Shown piece after piece: positions 46,971-55,903 of a stretch of DNA of 64,000 nucleotides. The translations under genes were made by a program, and so were the position numbers. The notes beneath the pieces were generated by a model. It did not search any database, was not told the DNA's origin, and saw only the letters and a program-made list of their open reading frames with translations. Where the stretch lies: assembly GCA_902597095.1 (NCBI GenBank), contig CACJWK010000005.1:52390-116389 (forward strand), in the 5' to 3' direction. Position 1 is the stretch's first letter. Every line of letters starts with the position of its first letter. The DNA comes from an uncultured Pseudohongiella sp. GTDB taxonomy: Bacteria; Pseudomonadota; Gammaproteobacteria; Pseudomonadales; Pseudohongiellaceae.

Positions 46971-47927
46971 ATGAAGGGCAGAATGTGGTTGTGCCTGGTG
47001 CTTGCCGGGGTGCTGAGTCTGTCAGCGGCAGCGCAGGAACGAAGGATGATCCTCAGTGGAGAAGCCCTGTCACCTGCCTACGAAGGCTGGTGGCCTAATG
47101 AGGACGGCAGCTTCAAACTGTTTTTCGGGTATATGAATTCGAACTGGCAACAACAATTTGATATCGCCATCGGCCCGGATAATTATTTTTCAGTGGTCGG
47201 GGCTGGCGAGCTTGATGATCTCGAACTCGATGGCTATGACGCGACTGCTGCTGATATGGGTCAGCCAACACATTTTTACCCCCGCAGAAATCCTTTTCTG
47301 TTTACCATTGATGTGCCAGCGGATTTTGGCGACAAAGAAGTCGTCTGGACACTGAACAGTCAGAATGGGGTGGCTCGTGCATTTGGCAGTCTGTATCCGG
47401 ACTATCGAATCGACGCGCAGGTGATCTCAACTGAAGTAGGCGGAGCATTCGGAAGTCTGGACGACCGTTTACGATCCAACATCGCGCCTGAGCTGGAAGT
47501 GCGAGGTGACACTTATCGTTCCGCCCGCGCTGGCGAGCCGGTGTCCCTGTCAGTTTACGCCAGAGATCCCGACGACTTTCCGGCCCGCTCCAAGCGTCCG
47601 CCACCGCGAACGCCGGAGCAGATCTATCGACCCCCTTCCTCCATTGTCGCCTCGTCAGGACCGGGTCTGCGATTCTCCTGGTCAGTCTACAGGGGACCGG
47701 AAAGCGCTGCCAGTTTCGAACCGGCGCAGATGAAGACCTACACGGATACGCGGGTCTATGCCAATTCGCCATGGTCACCGCCATACACAATTCCAGAGCC
47801 CCCCGAGGGCAATATATGGAATTCGACTGTCGTGTTCGACAGACCGGGAGAATACGTGCTGCGAGGCATCGCCAGTGATGGTTCGCTGTTCACCTATCAG
47901 AATGTCAATGTGACTGTCTCTCCCTGA
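46971..47927 (+). CDS. Secreted protein of unknown function beside the heme/copper protein
   Basis: 318 residues from the ATG at 46971; the longer frame begins inside the previous gene. A signal peptide (to SAAAQ) precedes a domain with GWWPNEDGSFKLFFGYMNSNWQQ and a C-terminal Ig-like ending (PGEYVLRGIASDGSLFTYQNVNVTV). The family is not recognised with certainty; similar proteins accompany heme/copper fusions in related genomes as far as I recall, which would need a search. Tight spacing (10 bp) suggests a joint role. Confidence 0.72.
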   Translation: MKGRMWLCLVLAGVLSLSAAAQERRMILSGEALSPAYEGWWPNEDGSFKLFFGYMNSNWQQQFDIAIGPDNYFSVVGAGELDDLELDGYDATAADMGQPTHFYPRRNPFLFTIDVPADFGDKEVVWTLNSQNGVARAFGSLYPDYRIDAQVISTEVGGAFGSLDDRLRSNIAPELEVRGDTYRSARAGEPVSLSVYARDPDDFPARSKRPPPRTPEQIYRPPSSIVASSGPGLRFSWSVYRGPESAASFEPAQMKTYTDTRVYANSPWSPPYTIPEPPEGNIWNSTVVFDRPGEYVLRGIASDGSLFTYQNVNVTVSP

Positions 47928-47953
47928 CCCTGCCGTTCTTGTTTCGGGTATAG

Positions 47954-47974
47954 GTCGCCCGCGACGCGGGCGAC
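47954..47974. repeat. GC-rich hairpin after the secreted protein gene
   Basis: Perfect 9-bp stem GTCGCCCGC (47954-47962) with GCGGGCGAC (47966-47974), loop GAC, 27 bp after the stop. No T-run follows. It may attenuate or stabilise the transcript before the TAXI gene. Confidence 0.6.
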
Positions 47975-48048
47975 AGCGTCAGGCGCCCGCCTGTAGCCAA
48001 GCGATTCGTCGTGAGTTATTCTCAATCAAAATAATAAAGAGGCAGGGT

Positions 48049-49230
48049 ATGATGAAGTTTCTTGCCAATTCCGGTTTGCCCGGGGTTCTGACATGTCTAT
48101 GCGCGTTATCGTTGACCGTTTCGGCACAGAGCGCTGCCGATGACATCCAGTTTCCCAAAACCATTGCCTGGTCAGCTTATCCAACAGGGACGGGTGGCTA
48201 CAGTCAGGCCGTCGCCATCGGAAACATTCTTCAGCGAGAATACAGTACTAACCTGAGAGTGATCCCGGGTCGCAATGATGTGTCGCGCCTCGCCACGCTC
48301 CGGGCCGAACGTGTGCATTTTTCAGCCGGCGGCTCCGAGTCCGTCTACGCGCAGGAGGGTGTGTTAAATTTCGCCTCTAAAATCTGGGGGCCTCAGCCGG
48401 TTCGGGCAATGCTGTCGAATTACTCAGATGCCTGTTCCTACAGCATTGCCACAGCAGCAGATGCCAATATCAGAAGCATGGCCGACATGAAGGGCAAGCG
48501 CATGACCTTCGTGCAGGGCGCGCCGTCGCTGAATAATGCAACGGCTGCGCTGCTCGCCTATGCAAATCTGACCTGGGATGATGTGATTCCCGTTGAGGTT
48601 GGCGGGTATAACGGTTCAATTGATGCGGTGTTAAACGATCGGGCCGATGCGGCCGGCGGTGCCTGTAACTCACCCCCTTTTTTGCGGATCGAAGCCTCTC
48701 CGAGGGGCTTACGATGGCCAGAACTGCCCCATGAAGATCCTGAGGCGGTAGCGCGTGTGCGGGCCAGATTACCCTGGTATGTGCCTCACATGGCAGTTGA
48801 GGGCCCGACTATTTCCGGAGACGGGATACAGGTGTTTTCGTCTGCGTACCCGTTTCTGGTTGCTCTAGCTGAAACTGATGACACCTTGGTATACAGCATG
48901 GTGAAAGTCATGCTGGAACATTTTGACGAATACAAAGGGAATGCACCTGGCGCTAACGGGTGGGCTGTTGATCGCCAGAAATTTGATCAGGCCTTTGTGC
49001 CTTACCACCCCGGGGCCATACGTTATTTCAAGGAGATCGGTGTCTGGTCAGAAGCTGCTGAAAAAATCAATCAGGCGAATTTGCACCGCCAGCAGGTGTT
49101 GCAGGACGCTTGGCAGTCATACCTGCCAAACGCCCCCGAAGGCTACCAAGCTTTTGAAGAAGGCTGGCTGCAGGCGAGGGAGGCTGCACTAGAAACTGCT
49201 GGGCTCATTACTTTGGGTGAAGGACTGTGA
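48049..49230 (+). CDS. TAXI-family TRAP transporter solute-binding protein
   Basis: 393 residues with a signal peptide (to VSAQ). TAXI features: AWSAYPTGTGGYSQAVAIGNIL, the NDVSRLATLRAERVHFSAGG segment, MADMKGKRMTFVQGAPSLNN and a C-terminal PYHPGAIRYFKE. It should capture a carboxylate or similar solute for the fused permease encoded next, whose start overlaps this stop. It is only distantly similar to the orphan TAXI protein at 38.6 kb. Confidence 0.93.
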   Translation: MMKFLANSGLPGVLTCLCALSLTVSAQSAADDIQFPKTIAWSAYPTGTGGYSQAVAIGNILQREYSTNLRVIPGRNDVSRLATLRAERVHFSAGGSESVYAQEGVLNFASKIWGPQPVRAMLSNYSDACSYSIATAADANIRSMADMKGKRMTFVQGAPSLNNATAALLAYANLTWDDVIPVEVGGYNGSIDAVLNDRADAAGGACNSPPFLRIEASPRGLRWPELPHEDPEAVARVRARLPWYVPHMAVEGPTISGDGIQVFSSAYPFLVALAETDDTLVYSMVKVMLEHFDEYKGNAPGANGWAVDRQKFDQAFVPYHPGAIRYFKEIGVWSEAAEKINQANLHRQQVLQDAWQSYLPNAPEGYQAFEEGWLQAREAALETAGLITLGEGL

Positions 49231-51262
49231 TAACCGGTCGGATGCTGCGATGACAACAGAAGAATCGCTTACTGACTCGATGGCGGGGGTAAAGGCGCCC
49301 GCACGATATCGCGAATTGTCCTTCAAGTGGCGCGCTGTGATGGCGATCATGACGGCGCTGGCGATCCTGTTGGCGACCAATCAGATTTTTAACCTCGGAT
49401 TCTTTGTTGGCTATGTCATGCTGGACAGCCGCTATATGTATCTGATCACCGGGGTTATGCTCTGCATGGTGTTCATAACCTTTCCCGGGAGTCGCCACAG
49501 CCCAACTCATGTGCCCTGGTATGACATAGTCATCATGCTCTGCATCGGGCTGATTTTTTCCTATTTTGCTTATTACGCCGATCGCATTGTGCTGGAAGCC
49601 TGGGAATATGCGGCACCGCGTGAAGGAGTTTGGCTGGCGCTGGCCACTTGGGCGATTGTGCTGGAAGCCGGGCGTCGCGCTGGCGGGTGGCCGGTGTTTG
49701 CCATCGTTGCGCTGTTTTCGCTGTATCCGACATTTGCAGATGCTCTACCGACCGTCATTGCTGCGTTGAGTATACCGGTACAGGATGTTGCAATCTTCCA
49801 CGTGCTGGGGGAGGAAAGTCTGTTCGGAATTCCGATGCGCGTTTTTGCGCAGCTTGTCTTCGGCTTTCTCATCTTCGGTATTTCTCTGCAGTTCACGGGC
49901 GGCGGCCCGTTTTTTATCAATCTGGCTTTCGCGCTACTGGGTCATCTGCGCGGTGGCCCTGCCAAAGTCTCTATTTTTTCCAGCGGATTGATGGGTTCGA
50001 TGAGCGGTGGACCTATATCGAACGTGCTCACGACCGGGCCGCTGTCGATCCCTGCGATGCGCCGAATTGGTTTCAGCAAGGAATATGCGTCCGGAGTTGA
50101 GGCCTGTGCGTCGACAGGTGGTGTTTTCATGCCGCCGATCATGGGTGCGACGGCATTCGTCATGGCCAGTTTTCTGAATGTGAGTTATGTGGCTATAGCC
50201 GTGGCTGCCATTGTGCCTTCACTGTTGTATTTCTTCGGCTTGTACATGCAGATTGACGCCTACGCGGCAAGGCGGGGCTTGAGTGGCCTGCCCAAGGAAG
50301 AATTGCCAGACCTGAAAACTGTATTCGCAGAGGGCTGGTATTTTATCGCGGTATTTGCCGCGCTGATATGGATGCTTGTCTACCTGCAGCGTGAGGCCGT
50401 CGCGCCGTTCTACGCGACGGCCTTGCTACTGGTGATCAACCAATTTACGAAGCACCGTCTCGATCTGTCCCGACTGATGCAGCTCGTTGCTTCCATGGGA
50501 AAATTGCTGGCAGAGTTGGCAGGTATTCTTGCTGCCATAGGTCTGATTATCGGCGGGCTCGCAGTAACCGGTATCGCGGGCACGATTGCCAATGATCTGG
50601 TGTATCTGGCCGGCGAAAATATCCTGATCCTGCTGTTTATGGGTGCGCTGACTTCGTTCATACTCGGGATTGGTATGACCGTGACGGCTGCCTACATTTT
50701 TCTGGCCATTGTACTGGTACCGGCATTAACTAACTCAGGACTCGACCCCCTGGCGAGTCACATGTTTGTGATGTATTGGGGAATGCTAAGTTTTATTACG
50801 CCACCGGTCGCGCTAGCAGCATTCGCCGCGGCTTCTGTTGCCAACGTGTCGCCCATGCGTGCCGGTGTTGAAGCAATGCGCCTGGGGGCAATCATTTACT
50901 TCGTGCCGTTCTTTTTTGTGTTCAACCCGGCGCTGCTTTTACAGGGGTCGCTGCTGGAAAATCTCCAGGCGTTGTCTACAGCGCTGGTTGGGGTGGCGCT
51001 GGTGTCGGCTGCCCTGCAGGGCTATCTGATCGGAGTTGGTGATCTCGGCAGAGGCGCAGCAGCTGCTCTTGTTCGGGTGTTGACGGGCATTTCCGGACTG
51101 ACGCTGGCCTTGCCGGCAGGAGGGCTTTTCGGTTTTAGTCAGCTGCTGCTATTGCTGGTTGCAGCGGTGGCGCTGATTGCGGCGGTAGTCCTGCATCGGT
51201 TCGCAGTGGGGGCAGTGCACACAACGTCAGAAGAAGGCCTGGCTGAGCCGCTCAGCGAGTAG
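49217..51262 (+). CDS. TRAP transporter fused permease (DctQM type)
   Basis: 681-residue inner-membrane protein with many hydrophobic helices; the small (DctQ-like) and large (DctM-like) subunits are fused, as usual for TAXI systems. Hallmarks are GGPISNVLTTGPLSIPAMRRIGFS, GGVFMPPIMGATAFVM and the C-terminal SFITPPVALAAFAAAS. It drives sodium- or proton-coupled uptake with the preceding TAXI protein. The start is GTG 49217 (overlapping the TAXI stop) or ATG 49250. Confidence 0.94.
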   Translation: MKDCDNRSDAAMTTEESLTDSMAGVKAPARYRELSFKWRAVMAIMTALAILLATNQIFNLGFFVGYVMLDSRYMYLITGVMLCMVFITFPGSRHSPTHVPWYDIVIMLCIGLIFSYFAYYADRIVLEAWEYAAPREGVWLALATWAIVLEAGRRAGGWPVFAIVALFSLYPTFADALPTVIAALSIPVQDVAIFHVLGEESLFGIPMRVFAQLVFGFLIFGISLQFTGGGPFFINLAFALLGHLRGGPAKVSIFSSGLMGSMSGGPISNVLTTGPLSIPAMRRIGFSKEYASGVEACASTGGVFMPPIMGATAFVMASFLNVSYVAIAVAAIVPSLLYFFGLYMQIDAYAARRGLSGLPKEELPDLKTVFAEGWYFIAVFAALIWMLVYLQREAVAPFYATALLLVINQFTKHRLDLSRLMQLVASMGKLLAELAGILAAIGLIIGGLAVTGIAGTIANDLVYLAGENILILLFMGALTSFILGIGMTVTAAYIFLAIVLVPALTNSGLDPLASHMFVMYWGMLSFITPPVALAAFAAASVANVSPMRAGVEAMRLGAIIYFVPFFFVFNPALLLQGSLLENLQALSTALVGVALVSAALQGYLIGVGDLGRGAAAALVRVLTGISGLTLALPAGGLFGFSQLLLLLVAAVALIAAVVLHRFAVGAVHTTSEEGLAEPLSE

Positions 51263-51280
51263 ACGTCTTCGTAGAAACCC

Positions 51281-51589
51281 TCAACGTCTGTTTTTCACTT
51301 GCGAGTACCGGGCGAGACTGCCGGGATCGTTGTGGATACGCCGTTCGATGACGGCGATGAGATCCTTTCTGGTCAACAACCCCATATTGGCGATGACATC
51401 TGAGTTCAGGACCAGTGAAACAAATAGCACAGTGAACAGCAGTGGATACATGAAAGGTAAATCTATATTGGCAAAGCGCAAGGCCGATGCAACGGCAACG
51501 CCGGCAACGAGGAAAGAGCGAAGAGCCGACTCCCGTTGTATCTGGCGCTTCGCCCGAAGCACGAGTTGAAAGTCGTCTTCGTTCATCAC
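51281..51589 (-). CDS. Small membrane protein of unknown function
   Basis: 102 residues with two hydrophobic segments (SFLVAGVAVASALRFA and PFMYPLLFTVLFVSLVLN) between charged ends, compatible with a TM hairpin. The family is not recognised. It is convergent with the TRAP permease (19 bp between stops). A longer open frame on the same strand in another register has no protein-like composition. Confidence 0.6.
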   Translation of the reverse strand: MMNEDDFQLVLRAKRQIQRESALRSFLVAGVAVASALRFANIDLPFMYPLLFTVLFVSLVLNSDVIANMGLLTRKDLIAVIERRIHNDPGSLARYSQVKNRR

Positions 51590-51785
51590 TTCTTCTGTGT
51601 GGCTGGCTCTCTGAGTGCAGGCTCACAGGAGCTCAGCGTTTATGCGGTACGACATCGCAACTGAGTCAGTCGGCACAATCAATTGTGCACAATCAGGGCC
51701 GGCTGCTGCGCGGCTGATGCAGAATTTGCTTCCCTCGCGTAACTGGTTTAGCTTTGGATCGCTCTCACACTATAGACTACGACTT

Positions 51786-52199
51786 ATGCTGAAACTATCT
51801 CGCAGTGTTGATGAACTGGTGGCAGAAGCCGAAGAGACGGTGATCAGCTTGACTCCCACCGAAGTCCTTGATCGTCTGGATGAGCCCGGTCTGCTTCTGA
51901 TAGATCTCAGAGATATCAGAGAGCTTAAAAGGGACGGGCGGATTCCGGGTTCGGTACACGTGCCGCGTGGCATGCTGGAGTTCTGGATAGACCCTACCAG
52001 TCCCTACTACAAGAAACAATTCGATAATGCGGAGTCTCTGATTCTGTACTGTAATAAAGGATCCCGTTCGGCACTGGCCGCTCAGTCCCTGCAGCGCATG
52101 GGGCTGGAGACTGTAGCCCATATGACCGGCGGTATGAGTCTCTGGGAAAGTGAAATCGGCAGGATTGAGCCACTGCCCGAAAAAAAGCCGGGTGCTTGA
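51786..52199 (+). CDS. Rhodanese-like sulfurtransferase
   Basis: 137 residues from the ATG at 51786 (MLKLSRSVDELV). The longer frame to 51615 has no family similarity. A single rhodanese domain with LLLIDLRDIRELKRDGRIPGSVHVPRG and the active-site loop YCNKGSRS (Cys89) is complete. It should handle a persulfide or act as a cytoplasmic sulfur carrier. It lies about 50 bp before the VOC gene on the same strand. Confidence 0.9.
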   Translation: MLKLSRSVDELVAEAEETVISLTPTEVLDRLDEPGLLLIDLRDIRELKRDGRIPGSVHVPRGMLEFWIDPTSPYYKKQFDNAESLILYCNKGSRSALAAQSLQRMGLETVAHMTGGMSLWESEIGRIEPLPEKKPGA

Positions 52200-52250
52200 G
52201 CACACACCAGGTGCCTCAGATACCTGGTATCTGTTTTCTTCGGAGTCATT

Positions 52251-53309
52251 ATGACCAAGCAATTTAAAAAAACATTCAGTGCTCCCAGCTCCTTGTGCCG
52301 GCGAGAGTTTCTCCAGATGATTCCTCTGCTGGCGGCTGCACCAACTGCTTTGGCTCAGGATACCGGCCCGGTCGCGGTCCAAAAAATTCACTCTTGTGAT
52401 ATGCGGGTTACAGATGTTGCTCGGTCTGTAAAGTTTTACCAGGATTTATTCGGTGCGCCAGTACAAGCGCGGCGGGGTGAACAGGTATTCCTCAGAGTGG
52501 GCGACGGCCCGAGATTTTTCTCACTAAGCCCCACCCTCCCGGGGCAGGAGCCCGGGTTCAGTCACATTGGTCTCAGCGTTGCCGGGTTTGATGCCGAACA
52601 GATACAGGCCCAACTTGAAAGATTCGGTATCGCGCGGGGTGTGTCTCCGACGCGCGGCCAGAGCAGGCTGTCGGTGGCATCCACATCATGGCTTGAGCAA
52701 CGGGGTGCCGTATCTGAGTTGTTCTTTGCAGATCGCGAAGGTTTGATTTATCACCTGATGGGGGACAGTTACTGCGGCGGTGATGATGCGGACGGCGGAC
52801 GCTGCGAGACGCTCGAACAATCGGCGTCTGATGGCATGTTTTCGCTGATTGACTACAGTCATTTCACCAATTTTCTCACCAATCGGGCCCGGGCTAATGC
52901 GTTCTATACGCAGACGTTTGGTAAAACTTTTCAGGCGTATCAGGGCCCGGGCGCGCCCGTGATCGGCGTCGGCGACGGACTGCAATTTCTGATGTATGTC
53001 GGTGGAGAGGAGGATTCTCTGCCGGCAGTTCCGGGTCGGATCGACCACGTCTGCTTCAGCGTTGAGGATTTTGATGTTGATCGGATTTTGGCACGACTCA
53101 CTAACTACGGCCTGAAACCGCGGCAAAATCCCCGGGAGACGGCGCCCTTCATGCACTGGATCAGCATGAGGATGCCCAATCGGGGCGGTGCAGAAGGAGG
53201 CACGCCCGAGCTTTATTTTACTGACCCAGACGGCTTGCGCATCCAGCTACAGGACAGATCCTATTGTGGGGGTACCGGCTATCTGGGAGACATTTGTGCG
53301 CAGCTTTAA
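52251..53309 (+). CDS. Tat-exported two-module VOC family protein
   Basis: 352 residues. A Tat-like signal (CRREFLQMIPLLAAAPTALAQ) precedes two glyoxalase/extradiol-dioxygenase-like (VOC) modules: IHSCDMRVTDVARSVKFYQDLFG to SELFFADREGLIYHL, and YSHFTNFL to PELYFTDPDGLRIQLQD. His and Glu residues at the metal positions are kept in both (His in the first strand, Glu before LFF or LYF). It could be a dioxygenase, lyase or binding protein; export of a VOC protein is unusual. Confidence 0.87.
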   Translation: MTKQFKKTFSAPSSLCRREFLQMIPLLAAAPTALAQDTGPVAVQKIHSCDMRVTDVARSVKFYQDLFGAPVQARRGEQVFLRVGDGPRFFSLSPTLPGQEPGFSHIGLSVAGFDAEQIQAQLERFGIARGVSPTRGQSRLSVASTSWLEQRGAVSELFFADREGLIYHLMGDSYCGGDDADGGRCETLEQSASDGMFSLIDYSHFTNFLTNRARANAFYTQTFGKTFQAYQGPGAPVIGVGDGLQFLMYVGGEEDSLPAVPGRIDHVCFSVEDFDVDRILARLTNYGLKPRQNPRETAPFMHWISMRMPNRGGAEGGTPELYFTDPDGLRIQLQDRSYCGGTGYLGDICAQL

Positions 53310-53369
53310 TTGGACAGTACGCCCGCTCGGAATTTAATGTTGCACATCGTAGGGAAAGGAGCAGTTTGA

Positions 53370-54389
53370 ATGGAATACCGGTATGTCGGCAGCAGCGGAT
53401 TGAGGGTTTCTCCGATCTGTATGGGTACCATGAGTTTTGGTACCTGGAGTGATAAAAGTGAATCTTTCAGAATCTTGGATACCGCGTTTGACAGGGGTAT
53501 CAATTTTTTTGATACGGCCGAGATTTATCCCGTGCCTCCGACTGCCGAGATGGCCGGATTAAGCGAAGAAATCTTTGGACAGTGGATTAAAACTAAATCC
53601 CGCGATGCTGTGCTCGTGGCAACCAAAGTAGCCGGTGCTGCGTCCGGATGGTTTGTTCCCCCAATCAGGCACGGCTACACGGCTATCGACAGACATCATG
53701 TCGAAACAGCAGTTGAGGGCAGTCTGCGGCGCCTCGGCGTTGACTACATTGACCTGTACCAGGTGCACTGGCCGGACACAGTCGTAACCATAGATGAATC
53801 GATGGAGGCGCTTGATCGATTGGTTGAATCCGGAAAAGTCAGATACCTTGGAACATCCAACGACTCAGCCTATGGTCTGACCAAAGCCAACACCGTCGCG
53901 GACTATGAAGGATGGTCCCGGTTTCAGTCGATACAGAATAATTTTTCCTTGCTCAATCGTCGTTTCATGGATGAGTTGGCAAACGTGTGTCGGCAGGAGC
54001 AAGTATCACTCTTACCGTATTCGCCTCTGGGGGGCGGGGTCCTTTCGGGTAAGTACAATCTCGGAAAAGCACCGGCAAATTCCCGGTTCGCCGACTATCG
54101 GCAGTCCGGAGAGGCCAGACAGAGAGCAATGGCGGATCGGTTTCTGAATGAAGGCACGCTGGCAAGTACAGCACGTTATCTAGAGATCGCTGCAGAGGTG
54201 GGACTGGCCCCGGTCACCCTGGCGACGGCATGGAGTATGCAGCACGACTTTGTCGCGTCAACGATAATCGGGGCGAGGACTGCAGAACAGTTGGAGAGTT
54301 CGCTGGCGGCACTGGACGTGACTCTCGAAGATGACGTTTTAAGGAAGTGCGATGCGGTTCACGCAGAAATTCTCTATCCGATGGGTTAG
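53370..54389 (+). CDS. Aldo/keto reductase
   Basis: 339 residues of the AKR superfamily (YajO/Tas-like). Catalytic tetrad Asp48, Tyr53, Lys86 and His133 is complete (FFDTAEIY, VLVATKVAG, LYQVHWPD), followed by an NADPH-binding C-terminus (LATAWSMQHDFVASTIIGARTAEQLESSLAA). It should reduce an aldehyde or ketone in the cytoplasm. It overlaps the nuclease-like gene by 38 bp, so they are co-transcribed. Confidence 0.93.
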   Translation: MEYRYVGSSGLRVSPICMGTMSFGTWSDKSESFRILDTAFDRGINFFDTAEIYPVPPTAEMAGLSEEIFGQWIKTKSRDAVLVATKVAGAASGWFVPPIRHGYTAIDRHHVETAVEGSLRRLGVDYIDLYQVHWPDTVVTIDESMEALDRLVESGKVRYLGTSNDSAYGLTKANTVADYEGWSRFQSIQNNFSLLNRRFMDELANVCRQEQVSLLPYSPLGGGVLSGKYNLGKAPANSRFADYRQSGEARQRAMADRFLNEGTLASTARYLEIAAEVGLAPVTLATAWSMQHDFVASTIIGARTAEQLESSLAALDVTLEDDVLRKCDAVHAEILYPMG

Positions 54390-55170
54390 TGTCTGCCTGC
54401 TGATGGCGGCTGTTAGAATCTCCGCGCAAGAGATTAATATCAGCCATTGCCTGAACAGCTGCCCTGACGTTTCTCGCCCGACTAACGAAGTGAGCCTTCA
54501 TCATGTGTTCGCTGCTGCCGTTATTCCGGAAACCGGGGAGGTTGAGTGGGTCGCCTACCGCGTTCTGCCTGAGTCAATCGGTATCGCTTCCCTGCTGCCA
54601 CGGTGGTGGGAAGCAGACCGGTTGTTAACTGGAGGACAGCGTGATGCCGCTCTTGAGCAAACGCCCGGCTTTGTTCAGCCGGATCTTTCCAATTCACAGG
54701 ACCGCGAATATCGGACCGGTGAAATACGGGTGGCCGCTGAAGACAGGGGGCGCCTGACGCCTATGACCAGTTTTGCTGCTACGCCGTACTGGCCAGAGCT
54801 GAATCAGCTGAGCAATATGTCCGGTTTGCCGCAGTCCATGCGAACCGGCCCCTGGTCCGGACTTAATCAGGCGATCAATGAACTGACCGCTGTGGTGGCT
54901 CCCTTGTATGTTGTCGCCGGCCCGATAATGTCACAACAGAGCAGAGGGCGGAGCAGTGAGTCCGCCAAAGCGCGTGCCTTCTATAAAGTAGTCAGTGACG
55001 GGCAGCGGGTTGCCGCTTTTCTGTTCGACGCAAATTTGCCTCCCCATGCTCATTTCTGCGCTCAGATCAGCACTCTGGCTGAGATTGAGGGTCAACTTTC
55101 TCTGGCACTTTTTCCGGACGCTGAATTGGATTACGACGCTGAATTGGTGGCCGCTTTAGGTTGTTCCTAG
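54352..55170 (+). CDS. Secreted NucA/EndoG-fold protein lacking the catalytic histidine (pseudo-nuclease)
   Basis: 272 residues with a signal peptide (to ISAQ). The DNA/RNA non-specific endonuclease fold is recognisable: EVEWVAYRV, the AEDRGRLTPMTSF block, NQLSNMSGLPQ, YVVAGPIM and ARAFYKVV. In active enzymes the block is DRGH; here it is DRGR (131-134), so the general-base His is replaced by Arg. The metal-binding Asn of the following helix (LNxGxW) is also missing (MRTGPW, 163-168). Activity as a nuclease is therefore doubtful; nucleic-acid binding remains possible. Four cysteines may form disulfides. Confidence 0.78.
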   Translation: MRFTQKFSIRWVSVCLLMAAVRISAQEINISHCLNSCPDVSRPTNEVSLHHVFAAAVIPETGEVEWVAYRVLPESIGIASLLPRWWEADRLLTGGQRDAALEQTPGFVQPDLSNSQDREYRTGEIRVAAEDRGRLTPMTSFAATPYWPELNQLSNMSGLPQSMRTGPWSGLNQAINELTAVVAPLYVVAGPIMSQQSRGRSSESAKARAFYKVVSDGQRVAAFLFDANLPPHAHFCAQISTLAEIEGQLSLALFPDAELDYDAELVAALGCS

Positions 55171-55204
55171 AGGCTGGGTGTTGGCTACATGATGGAGAAT
55201 CGCC

Positions 55205-55903
55205 ATGACGTTATTGTTTGACTCGGTCGTTATCCCTGAGGTTGCTGTTCAGGACTCTGATCTGAGATTTCCGGTCCGGCGGATTTACTGCGTTGGCCAG
55301 AACTATCGTGACCACGTCAAGGAGATGGGGGGCGATCCGAAATCGAGCGCGCCAGTATTCTTCAGCAAGCCGGCCAACGCCGTCGTGCCAAGTGGAAGTC
55401 GCATCGCCTATCCTTCCGCCACGGGCAATCTCCACTATGAAGTCGAATTGGTTGTAGCGCTGAAATCCGGTGGCAGTGAACTGGACGCGGACCGTGCGCT
55501 GGAGTGCATTTACGGCTATGCGGTCGGCATTGATTTCACGCGCCGTGATCTGCAGGCCCAAGCAAAGCAAAAAGGCAGACCTTGGGATACAGCAAAGGGT
55601 TTCGATGAGTCAGCGCCGCTGTCTCCGATCAAAGAGGCCGACAGTGGCGAGCCTGCAGATGCGAGGATCTGGCTTGAGGTAAATGGCGAGCTGAGGCAGG
55701 ACGCAAAGCTCTCTGACATGATTTGGTCGGTACCTGAAATACTGGCGCAGCTGTCCCGATACTTTGCCCTCAGAGCAGGGGATCTGGTTTTTACCGGCAC
55801 GCCTGCCGGCGTTTCCTCGGTGGTTGCGGGAGACAGGATTCAGGGCGGTATCGAGGGAGTCGGCGAGGTAACAGTTGAGCTGGTTTCCGGAGCGGCAATT
55901 TGA
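55205..55903 (+). CDS. Fumarylacetoacetate hydrolase family protein (YcgM-like)
   Basis: 232 residues of the FAH fold. Metal ligands Glu79, Glu81 and Asp110 are in place (LHYEVELVV, AVGIDFTRRDLQ), and CVGQNYRDHVKEMG is the family start. Members hydrolyse fumarylpyruvate or acylpyruvates, or decarboxylate oxaloacetate. Its stop overlaps the start of the SLC13 permease (TTGA), so uptake and cytoplasmic breakdown of the same acid is likely. Confidence 0.92.
   Translation: MTLLFDSVVIPEVAVQDSDLRFPVRRIYCVGQNYRDHVKEMGGDPKSSAPVFFSKPANAVVPSGSRIAYPSATGNLHYEVELVVALKSGGSELDADRALECIYGYAVGIDFTRRDLQAQAKQKGRPWDTAKGFDESAPLSPIKEADSGEPADARIWLEVNGELRQDAKLSDMIWSVPEILAQLSRYFALRAGDLVFTGTPAGVSSVVAGDRIQGGIEGVGEVTVELVSGAAI

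Noticed and set aside
51615..51785. Longer start for the rhodanese gene
   Set aside because: The added 57 residues have no family similarity or signal peptide; the domain begins after the ATG at 51786.
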